Assembly: GCA_025917655.1 (NCBI GenBank)
Contig: CP084615.1
Span: 372,001-436,000 of the forward strand
Source of the DNA: Chlorella sorokiniana
Taxonomy: Eukaryota > Chlorophyta > Trebouxiophyceae > Chlorellales > Chlorellaceae
Length of the DNA stretch: 64,000 bases
Direction of reading: 5' to 3'
Positions 44,346 to 54,200 of the stretch are shown here, in pieces. The position numbers and the translations under genes were made by a program. How positions within the stretch are numbered: position 1 is the first letter of the stretch; each line of letters opens with the position of its first letter. The notes under the pieces were generated by a model. It was not told the origin of the DNA and made no database searches. It saw nothing but the letters and a program-made list of their open reading frames with translations.

Positions 44346-46849
44346 TCACATGCGGAAGGGCAGAGTGCCGGCAAGCAGCGGCAGCGCAAGACCCAGCAGG
44401 AGCCACATCGCCGCGTGCAGCCAGGCACCGTCCGGCTCATACAAAGCGCCCGCCTCTGCTGCCCCGCCGCCGCCGCCACGCTCCGCCCGCAACCCCACGC
44501 GGTGCGTGCGGTGTGCTGCCGCCGACAGCGCGACGTGCAGCGCCACCCAGGCCTGCCAGGCCGCCAGCCAGACGCCGCGGCTTCCGCCCAGCTTCCCCAC
44601 CGCCACGTAGCCCGCGCATCCGCACACCACGCCGAGGCCGAGGAAGAGCTTGGTCACCGGCATGGTGTGGTAGTTGCTGCGGTACAGGCGGTACAAAGAT
44701 GCCAAGTCAGCACCGCAGTACACGCGGTAAAGCTGCACTCCGGTACCAGCAAGCAGAACAGAGGGACGGAGGATCAGGATAGTCAGACTGACAAGAACAC
44801 GGGCAGGCTGAATACGAGCTGTGCAGGCCAAGCATCGGTGCGACCCGGCGAGACCCTTGTGCGCCTCAACAGGCAGCCGCCATCGCTGCACCCCAGCCGC
44901 AACAACCCCGCTGGACTGCCGGCCAGCGGACCAGAGCGCCCCACCTGAGCAAGCCAGAGCGATAGAGCAGCCAGGGCGCCGCCAGGAGCACGCTCAGCCC
45001 CAGCAGCGCGTCTCCCAAGGCCAGCAGGTGGCACGCCACCGCCCGCACGCGCGCCACGCGGCCCACAGGCCCCACCGCCGCGTGCCCAGCGCCGCCGCCA
45101 GGCTGCCGCAGTGGCCGGCGATGCCCACCAGCACGCCCGGCTGCGCAGCTGGTAGGCGGCCGCCGCAACCATTACCACCACCCCAAATGTGAGCATGTCT
45201 GCGGCAAACGGTGAGGCAACCCGACAGCGTAGGCTCAGCCGCAGTTTCTGAGGTCCAGCCCCGCCAGGCTGGCCAGTACTCAGCCGAACCCTTGCCAGCC
45301 TCCTCCCCAGCCGGCCCACCCACCAGAGCACATGTGGCGGAAGTCGGCGGTACGCTCCAGGGACAGGCGGGCGCGTCCCCCGCGCCGCCCGGCGCGCCGC
45401 CGCAGCCGCCGCGATGTCTCGCTGCTGACCGCGCAGCGTGTTGGCCTCTGAGCCCAGCCTGAATAAAGGGGGATGCAAGGAGCTTTATTTTTGATAGAGG
45501 CATCCAAGATTGGGAACACCGGAACAGTCGGGGGACAGGCGGGGACGGCAGGGTAGCGGAGAGACGGGAAGCTGATGCTGCCGCAGGCACCCCCAGGCAC
45601 AGAAGGGCCATGCGCAGCAGGAGTTGTGCCTTCTCTCCCACCCAAAGGCCCCACCTGCTCATCTCCTGCGCATGGCGCCGCCCCTGCTGCGCCTGCCACG
45701 CGTGCAGCATGGTGTAAATCAGCTGCAGGCGCTCCCCTCGGTCCAGCTGCGCCGGCTCGATGCGCATGGCACGGCACATGGTCAGAACGAGCTGCGCCGC
45801 CGCCTGCACATCACCTCGGTCCTCGTCCCTCAGCGCCGCCAGGCCCAGCGGGGCAGCGCCGGGCCCGCGGGGCGAGCGCCGCCGCGTCGTCGGGCACCTC
45901 GCCGGCTGGCACGCGTGAGTGGCCGGCCCCTTGCATGTCGCTGTTGCTGCTGCCCTGCTGCGGCGGGCCTTGCCCGTTTTGCTGCCGCTCGTCGCCGGCC
46001 TGCTGCTGCTGGGGCGTTGCACCCTGCTGGCAGCGTTCCCGTGCGGCTGCCTGCTCCTTCGACTCGCCTGCCGCCTCCTCCAACTCGCCTGCCTGCCCAG
46101 CCTCGCTGCCAGCAGGGCCAAGCACGTGGCCAATCGCCCCGCTGCTGCTCCCGCTCTGCTGCAAAACAAGCTCCTGCACAGCCGCTGCAACCGCCGCCTC
46201 TGGCGGCAGCACAGGGGGACTCTCCGCTGCCCTCTGCCAGCCCCTCATGGACAGCGGTGGGCGCATGCCTTCCGCTAGGCAACGCGTCCAGACCTGCCTT
46301 GGCCACTGCGGCTGCCTGCGTGGCTGGCGTGGCGCTTGCGGGATCCAGCCGCCGGTCAGGGCAGGGCACCTGGCTGTCTCGTGGCCTGCCACTGTGCGGC
46401 GAACACGACGCCGCTTCGCTCTGGCCTTGAGCCTGCCCAGCAGCGGCTCTCTGCGCTTGCAGCAGCAGCCACTGCCGGCTGCGCAGCCTGGCATGCAGCA
46501 GCAGCATGCCGGCCGCGACGCCGGCCAAAAACGCAACCAAGGCGCAAGCCCCCAGCTGCGCCCAGGCCGGCTGCTGCACTGCCAGACATGCCACATTGCC
46601 TTCCAGGGTGTTCATTGGCTGCTTCCAGGCAGCGGCTGGCAAGTAAGCATCTGCCCTGCCTTGCTCCAAGTGGGCTGGCAGCAAGGCTTCCCTGGCGGCA
46701 GCGGCAGTGGCGGCAGGTACGCGGGCTCGCTCTTCCGCCTGCCTGGCAGCCTGCCAGCCCCTGGGGTTCATAGCAGGCTGTACCGCGGTCACTCCGACAA
46801 GAATAAGGGCGTGAAACAGCAGCAAAATTGCACAGCGCACTGCCGACAT
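44346..46849 (-). CDS. CPR5-like multi-pass membrane protein with N-terminal signal sequence
   Basis: CPR5 of Arabidopsis is a membrane-anchored nucleoporin that controls defence, cell-cycle and trichome programmes. The C-terminal membrane half matches its plan as I recall it: HTMPVTKLFLGLGVVCGCAG then KLGGSRGVWLAAWQAWVALH (about 44530-44670), and a last helix LLLGLALPLLAGTLPF before the stop at 44346. The same TMP, LGG..LW and LP..LPF spacing occurs in CPR5. Earlier parts include RGERLQLIYTMLHAWQAQQG, SEANTLRGQQRDIAAAAAAR, and helices ADMLTFGVVVMVAAAAYQL and ACHLLALGDALLGLSVLLAA. Unlike CPR5, the N-terminus has a signal-like helix (MSAVRCAILLLFHALILVGV) and another helix (GACALVAFLAGVAAGMLLL) before a Gln/Ala/Gly linker. 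The frame breaks at 46214-46218, 45136-45140 and 45085-45087. The family call is from memory of the C-terminal pattern, so moderate. Confidence 0.55.
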
Positions 46850-47088
46850 TGGCGACAGGTTCCTGAACCCCTCCTGAAGTACATGTCAAACACGGTATAC
46901 TCGTAGTTTGAGGTAAAGGGACCGCAAAAGTAGCTGCAGAGCTACGGGCTAGGCTTCGAACGAGAACCAAACTTTCCTGCGTCTCTCACGGCTCACAGAG
47001 GCAATCTTGATGTCTTTTACAATGTCATATGGCAGCCAAGACGCACAATAAAGGTTCTGAACTTACAAAGCCCTCTCGAAGCCGCCCC
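46850..47088. promoter_or_regulatory. 239-bp divergent promoter shared by CPR5-like and torsin-like genes
   Basis: The two ATGs point away from each other with 239 bases between them, AT-richer than the exons. Co-expression from a bidirectional promoter is plausible. No specific box was identified. Confidence 0.5.
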
Positions 47089-49663
47089 ATGGCGGTGGCA
47101 CTAGGCTGGGCGGTGGCTGTGGCTGCCGTCGGCGCCATAATGCAATTGTTCAGCGGTCAGTGAGCATGATCGACACCGACACAACTGTCCACGCCATGCT
47201 ATGCTGCCCGTTGCCTGCGCTGCCGCTCGTCGCCCGCCCCGGGTGTCAGCTGCAGAGGCCCTTCAAACCTCCCTTGCTTGCCCTTCCCAGGCAACATCAA
47301 CTTTGCGCCCGGAGCCTGTCAGCGCCTTGACACCTACTTGCCCACCAGATTGATAGGACAGGAGCTTGCGCTGCGGCAGATTGCCGACGCGGTGTGCGAC
47401 CACCTGTCGCAGCCCGAGCCCTCGCGGCCCCTGGTGCTGTCGCTGCACGGGCCCCCGGGGGTGGGCAAGAGCATGTTCCACCGCCTGGCGGCACGGGCGC
47501 TGTACAACCGCCACATTCACGACGGGCTGCGCTGCCCGGGGATCGACTGCGTGGGGTACAAGGTGGGGGAAGCTGCGCTCCCGCATGAAGTGCCGGGCTG
47601 GCGTCCGCTCGGCTTCTGCCGTGGTGTTTACAAAATACAAGGCAGCCTGGACAACTCGCCTGTTCCCACTCGCCTCCCTCGCCGCCGCCTGCCCTGTACA
47701 GGTGCTGTACGGAATGGACTACACGGCTGAGGAGCGGCAGGCGCAGCACGCTGCGCTGCGGGCGCGCTGCTGGAGCACCTACGGGCGGCGCCAGAATCGC
47801 GTGAGCATGCGCGGGTGGGGGTGGGGGGTGGGGGCTAGAGTGCACGCTCGCTGGCTCTCTGCCTGCACGCCGGCATTTTCTCCTGGGCCGTGTTTGTGCC
47901 TCGCCTGCGCTGAGTCTCCATGCAAACAATGGCTGATGGTTGAACCTCACAGTGCTGGTGGTGGAGGAGTACGACAAGCTGGACTGCCCCATGCGCGGCT
48001 TCTTCCGCCAGCTGCTGGAGAACGGGGGCGTGGCCAACGCCTCGCTCAGCCGGTGAGCGGCCCACCGGCTGCCGCCGCAGCTGCCCGGCAGCTGCCACCG
48101 GGAGCCGACGCCCCACGGCCCCTGTACAGGCCGGCGCCGCTGTGCGGGCCTGCCCGCTTGGCTCCCGACGTTCCTGCCCCGTCCTGGTGGTTGCCCCGCT
48201 GAAATTGCCGTGCATCGCTCCCGCACCCGTACTGCTGTTGTACCGCAGTGCCATAGTGGTGCTTGAGTCCAACCTCGGCTACACCGAGCTTCATGACCTG
48301 CTGCTCAGGGCGGGAGACCGCAGGCGCGCCTCTGTGCTGCCGCTGCTCCAGCTTTGCTGCCGCTGTGCCGTGCTGCGCCGTGCTGCAATGTCACTGCTCC
48401 GCCAGATGGCAGCTGCTGGTCCCAGCCGCACACGTCCTGTCGTTGTCGCTCTTGTTGGGCTCTGGCTTGTGTGCGGCTACGGCGTGTGTGGGAACAGGGC
48501 GCACTTGCATCGCCACCCCCTGCTTCCACCCCCTGTTGCTGCTTGCTGGATTGCCGCTTGCACCCTGGCTCACCGCGTGCCGACCCCTCCCCCCCGCAGC
48601 AAGATTGGGGCGGAGGAGGCGCAGCGCGTGCTCAAAGACATGGTGTTCTCCCGCTGGCTGGCCCAGGGCTGCGAGGAGCGGTCAGACACGCTGAAAATGG
48701 TGGGGGCTGCTTAGCCGGGCGTCGGGGCAGCGGCGGGGCAGGTGGCGCGTCAGCATGCATGGTGGCGTGGTGCTGTGTACGTTTGTGGGAGGGCGGGAGG
48801 GTTGAGGGGAAGGCTGGAAGGAAAAGGCAGCGGAACCAAAGGGCGGCAAGAAAACTACCCTTCTATCACGCGCACGCCGGTTGCGAGCAGCAGCTGCTGC
48901 AGGCCCGCCTGCCGCTTTGACGACAAACGAGCCGCCGCCGCTGCCTGGCCTGCCCCGCAGGTGGGCTTGGTCAGCTTTTTCCTGCCCTTCTTCCCGCTGG
49001 AGCGCCGCCACGTTCGGCAGCTGTTTGAGATGCGGCTGGGAGAGCGGCGGGACGAGCTGGCGGCACGGGGGCTAGGCGGGCTGCGTTGGGGACCCGAAGT
49101 GATCGAGTTCCTCGCCAGCCGGGTGGGTGGCGGCGCGACCGCATCTGTGTGTGTGTCAGGGCGGCTGTTTGGGTGGGGCAAGGGCGGCTGGTGGCACCGA
49201 GAACGGCGGCTGAGCCTCCCCAACGACACTCCGCTGCCGTCAGCTGTGTTGCTGTGCCATCGTTGGCGAGGAGGGGGCAGGCTGGAGCAGCCTCGACCTA
49301 GTTGGCACTGGCTGCCGACTTGAAGCCAGAAAGGTTTGGCCTGCAGGTTGATTACGAGGACGACTTTCCGATTGAGGGCGCCAAGGAGGTGGACACGCTG
49401 CTGACGCGGTACGTGTCCCGCCCGCTGCGCCTCTGGACGGAAGCGCAGCAGCAGCGGCGGCAGGCGATGCCCAAGGGCGGCGCCAAGCAGCAGGCGCAGC
49501 ATGCGCAGCGGCAGCAGCAGCAGCAGCAGCAGCAGCAGCGGCTTGTGCAGCAGGAGCCGGCGGCGCAGTGGCAGGGCGTGGCGGCGGGGACGGCGGCTGG
49601 CTGCGTGTGGATGACACGGGGCGGGAGCTGACCATAGAGCCCGCCCCGATGGCACTGCCATGA
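47089..49663 (+). CDS. Torsin-like AAA+ ATPase of the ER/nuclear-envelope lumen
   Basis: Torsins are ER/perinuclear-lumen AAA+ proteins acting in nuclear envelope and pore assembly, best known in animals. Exon 1 (47089-47155) encodes a hydrophobic signal/anchor, MAVALGWAVAVAAVGAIMQL. Exon 2 (47291-47562) has LIGQELALRQIADAV, then LVLSLHGPPGVGKS with Walker A at 47449-47472. Exon 3 (47702-47800) reads VLYGMDYTAEERQ. Exon 4 (47954-48052) has the Walker B strand VLVVEEYDKLD, with Glu where Asp is usual. Next come sensor 1 (AIVVLESNLG, from 48249), a helical exon (GAEEAQRVLKDMVFSRWLAQ), the torsin-type LVSFFLPFFPLERRHVRQLF (about 48967-49030), and VDYEDDFPIEGAKEVDTLLT, whose GAK replaces the GCK of animal torsin sensor 2. 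A Q9 tract follows. The end GDGGWLRVDDTGRELTIEPA is reached only by a frame change at the G run 49586-49589, with stop 49661-49663. Confidence 0.74.
49512..49538 (+). repeat. (CAG)9 polyglutamine tract in the torsin-like gene
   Basis: Nine CAG codons (Q9) after QHAQR in the C-terminal extension. A pure trinucleotide run outside the AAA+ core. Confidence 0.9.
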
Positions 49664-50082
49664 GCGACACATTTACGGCCCCCTGCCCGCGCTGCCGCCT
49701 GTCGTTGTGTAGCAGCGTTACAGAATGGGTTAGCATTGGAGTGGCTGTGGGGGCCCGCAGTTGCGCAGAGGGCGGCTGTTGGCCTGCAGGCAGCCCTGCT
49801 GAGTGTGAGCGGAGCAACCCCGTCAGCAACAGTGAACAAGGGGGCAAAAGCCATGCGTGAGGCAGTGCAGGAAGCAGGGTTGAGAATCGAAAAAATAGCG
49901 ATGGGAGCGGAAGCGGGAAGCGCACTCATGCGGGCGAGGAGGAACCGGTGCGGAGGAGAAAAACGAAGCATTCATTTCTGTCGGGCAGCAGGGCCGCGCC
50001 CATATGGGGCTCTCTGTACGTTGGCGTCGTGGGCAGCGCCGTGGCGGGCCGCAGCGCTGGCGGCGCCGTGGGAGCGCCAGAC
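49664..50082. other. Convergent intergenic region, torsin-like and PurA genes
   Basis: 419 bases between two stops. TTACA at 49718-49722 (TGTAA on the minus strand) suits the PurA gene. No gene was seen. Confidence 0.45.
49718..49722 (-). terminator. Candidate TGTAA poly(A) signal for adenylosuccinate synthetase
   Basis: TGTAA on the minus strand about 360 bases after the PurA stop at 50083. It overlaps the expected 3' UTR of the convergent torsin-like gene. Confidence 0.4.
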
Positions 50083-53000
50083 TCACCGCGCCGCCGCCAC
50101 GGGCAGCTCCAGCGGCTTCACCACCACGGCATCGCGGCCGGGGCCCACCCCAATCCACTTGCAATGCACACCCAAGGCCTGCTCCACCCACCGCACGTAG
50201 CTGCGAAAAAGAGCGGGCAAACACGAGCAGGTTGGAAAGCAGGGTGGGCCCCCAACGTCTCCCGGCAGGCACACGTGGCAGGCTGCTGGGCTGCGCTGGC
50301 TGGCCTGGCACCTCTCTGCCAAAGGCTCATTTATCCGGGGGTTGAACGAGGGCATGCAGGCGCCGTTCGTGCAGGGCGTGCCGCCGTTCATGCAGCGCGC
50401 TTCCGACGCTTCCTGGGCTCCATTCTCTGCTCACCTGCGGGCGTTCTCAGGCAGCTCCTCCCAGGTGCGGCATTTGGAGATGTCATCCTTCCAGCCGGGA
50501 AGCGTCTCATACACAACCTGCAGCGGCAGCATGGCGCTGGTGAGCAGGTGTGGGCGTGAGCGGGTGGTGCCGCTGGGGCGGCGAGGTCGGCAGGTTTGGG
50601 GGCAGGGGCAGCCGGCAGCCCCGACACCCTGGCAGCCAGCACCCCGCTTCCGAGTCAGCACCGCCTCACCTCGCACTGCTCCAGCAGATCCAAGTCCTCC
50701 GGGACGGTGTGGAGAAGCTGGCCGGAGGGTGTGCGGTACGCAAACCCCACCTTGATCTCGGCCTGCCCAGAGAGCACATCCAGCTTGGTGAGGTTGACGT
50801 GCGTCAGGCCGTTGATGCTGCATAGGTTGGTGGGTTGTTGAGGGGGTGGAGTTGGGGGATGATGCCGGAGCGCAATGCAAGCATGGTCTTTCCCTCCCTC
50901 CATCTGCCTACTGTCCGGCACTGCTATGTGCCCTTGCCGCCACCACAAGCGTCCCAACAACGCCATGCCTCCTCACGACACTCTTACGGGCGCACCCAGT
51001 CAACACCCACTGGCTTTGAACACCCCCTTTGCCCCTTTCGTGCACACCATGCACCCCAGCCCAGCCGCCCCCAAGGCGCACCGCGATGCAAACTTGAGGG
51101 CCACCATGTCCAGCCAGCCGATGCGGCGCGGGCGGCCGGTGGTGGTGCCGTACTCGGCGCCCACCTCCCGCAGCTCCTCCGCCAGCTGGCCAAAGATCTC
51201 GGTGGGGTAGGGGCCCGCGCCCACGCGCGTCGTGTATGCCTTGGCCTGGATTGATGGTGGGAGGGGGCGGGGAGAGGGAAAGAGACGGTTAGGGGGAAGG
51301 GAACTTGGGTGGACCGGAGCAAAGGCTGAGTTCAGCAGCAGAGCTTGGGGGAGAGGGCGCAACAGCAGGGGACACTGCGGCAGCAGCAGGCGCCCCACTG
51401 CCTCCAACCGTGCCGCAGCGGGCAGGCCGCGCAGAGCAGGCACCGTGCCAGCGCTTGCAGCGCGGTGCTCGCGACAGCACACCAAGCCAAGACAAGACTC
51501 ACCACGCCGATGACGGCGCCCAGCTTGTTGGGGGCCAGGCCCAGGCCGGTGAGCACGCCGCCGATGGAGGGGTTGGAGGAGGTGACAAAGGGGTAGGTGC
51601 CAAAGTCGATGTCCAGCATCGTGGCGTTGGCGCCCTCGATCAAGATCTTCTTGCCCTCGTCGCACCTGCGGCAGTACAGCCCGGGGGACCTTGAACATGG
51701 AAAACAATGCGGCACACATGGTGGTGTGAAAGGGGAGGGTCCAGGGCTGCACGACCTTAAGTTCGCAGGCAAGGAGCGCGGGTATGCATTGGGTGCAGAA
51801 GTACAACGCAGTGGGACAACCAGTTGTGCATCGGACACCGCATGAGGTAGGTGCAGTGCAACAGGGGTTAACAATGCATTCAGAGAGGGTAGGAGAGAAG
51901 GAGTGCAGGGCTGCGGGCGGCCAGGCCTCAGATAGGAGCGAAAGACTTTGGTGATAGGTTTCCTCAGCGCGGGGAGTAAGCCCGCTGCGGATGAACTATG
52001 CACTGAATTGAATCCTCACCGGCCGGGAGTGCACCTTAGCAGCCCCAAAAGCTTGCATGCACCCCGTGCAAACGCGTGCGCAGCCGCCTGCTGCAGAGCG
52101 CGCGACGTGCAAGCGTGGCCCGCATCCCCCCTTACCCCTCACCGCACGCACACCTCGAAACACACCACCACCACACCCACACCCCACACCTCAAAAACAA
52201 GGAAACATGAGCAGCTCTCCAGCCCCTGCCCACCACTCGTTGATCTGGTGCACCGTGTCGGCGATGTAGGGCTCCACCACAGCGGCCATGTCGCGGTAGG
52301 CGGCGATGTCGGCCTCAACGTCGTACTCAAAGCCCTCAAAGCGCTTGTAACCGTCCTGGGACAGCTTGCGCAGCTTCTCTGCAATGAGTAGGCGGGGGCA
52401 GGGCACACTTGGGTTGAGGTGGGTGATGGGGCTCGGGGTCAAGCAGCGGCGAGCGGTGCAGGCAAAGCCGAAGGACCGTGCTAGCACTAGAGTCAACGGC
52501 TGCCCCAGAGGCCAGGCCACACACCGCAGCCTAAAGCCCTGAAGACTGCTCCTCGGGCTAGCTGCCCGCAGCTGCGCACCCGCAAACGCCTCTGGCCGCT
52601 TGAGGTCGCCCACGCGCACTCCGTTGCGGGTGGCCTTGGAGGAGTAGGCGGGGCCGATGCCGCGCTTGGTGGTGCCAATCTGCTTGCCCGTGCCCGCCAG
52701 CTCCGCCTCGCGGGCACCGTCGATCTCCTTGTGCAGGTCAAACAGCAGGTGGGCACGGTCGGAGATGAGCAGGCGCCCCTCAACAGTCACGCCGCGCTCC
52801 TGCCGGAAGGGGGAGGGGTACGTGAGAAATGTCAGGGGTGGGGGCAGGCGCTCAGATGATTCAGATGGCTGCCAGCCCGCCAGCACAGCGCCCGGTTGTT
52901 GAAGGGTTTGCACGCTGTCCCCTGCAGCGGGCTGCACGGGCAGAGGTGCAGCAGCCTGCCATGCCGGTTGCCATGGCGGTGGTGCAGGCGCGTTGCTGCG

Positions 53001-53746
53001 TACCTGCATGCCGCGGATCTCCTCAAACAGGCCCGGCAGGTGCACGACGACGCCGTTGCCGATGACGCAGGTGGCGGCAGGGTTGAGGATGCCCGAGGGG
53101 ATGAGGTGCAGCTTGTACTTGTTGCCCTCGCTGTCGTAGATGGTGTGCCCCGCGTTGGCGCCGCCCTGCGGTGAAGGAAGGGAAGAGACAAGGGTGTAGC
53201 CTCTGAGGGGAGGGGCGTCCAGAGCCCACAAGCCGATGCCCGCCTGCTTCAGGGCAGAAGCGGCGGCTTACTGCTCCCGGCACACGCAGCAGCGGATCCG
53301 GCAGCCAGCAAAGCAGCTGGCAGCGGGGCGCATCCTGCAGCTGCCAGCGCCTGCAGGTTGAGGCGGGCCATGCGCAGCCGGATGGAAACACACAGCGGCG
53401 GCGGCAGCGGTGCTGCGGGTGCTGCCCCGCACCTGGGCGCGGGCCACGATCTCGTACTCCTGCGCCAGGATGTCCACCAGCTTGCCCTTGCCCTCGTCGC
53501 CCCACTGCGTGCCCAGCACCACGCAGACCTGCGGCTCAAACTTGTCCTCGGGCGTGGGGCCTGCGCAACCGCGGGCGCCGCTGCCGAGCAACGCAGCCGG
53601 GGAGCGGCCCGGCGGGCGGTCGGGCGCTGCTGGAGGGCGGCCAGGTGCGACCGGGATGAAGAGACAACGCTGCGGGCGCCCAGGTGCCGTGCAGGCCGCA
53701 TCATCACGCCGGCAGCCGCATGCATCTGCAGCTGCTGCGCCTGCAT
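50083..53746 (-). CDS. PURA: Adenylosuccinate synthetase, plastid-targeted
   Basis: Joins IMP and aspartate with GTP to give adenylosuccinate, the first committed step to AMP; in plants it is plastidial. Start taken at the ATG 53746-53744 ([20 protein letters not shown]); the leader ([20 protein letters not shown]) is Ser/Arg/Ala-rich and fits a transit peptide. The catalytic P-loop follows, [20 protein letters not shown] (about 53470-53530), then [20 protein letters not shown] with the conserved His, [131 protein letters not shown]. The C-terminus is [20 protein letters not shown] ending VAAAR, TGA 50085-50083. The frame breaks once, at the plus-strand G run 53556-53559 between VAQA and [10 protein letters not shown]; one base restores it. 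About ten exons. Very secure. Confidence 0.93.
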
Positions 53747-54200
53747 GTTGAATTGCTGCACACTACTACTAGCAGGTTCGAGCCAGGGGCTGCTAGAGCC
53801 ACCTGGGGTTAGAAAGGGAGTGGGTGAGGAGTTGAGGTGCCCGCTGTGCAGCAGGGCAAACCTCTGCAGGTCGCAGGGATTGCAGGAGCGGGGAAGTTGG
53901 CGTCAAAGGAGCTCAGCTTAGCCACTGATGGGTACGGCCAAAGCTCAGCAGGCACCTCAGCAGCGCGCCCTCTTGGTGGGGCACTCCCGATGCAAGCAGA
54001 GTGTTTGATCATTGTGACTATTTCAGCAGAATCGTTGGCTTGCGTGGTTTGTCAAGACATCCGCGTTTATAGCATACTCACCTGCAGTTGCCCACGCGGC
54101 TGCTTTCTGCAGTGTTTTCTGCCACGTGACACCGGCCTTGACATGACAGACCGTTGATCAGCTGGTGGCGTGCGCCCAGAGGCTCTTTGGGGCGGGCCCC
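53747..54200. promoter_or_regulatory. Divergent intergenic region, PurA / cation exchanger
   Basis: 454 bases between two ATGs pointing apart. Holds both promoters; no specific motif was recognised. Confidence 0.4.
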
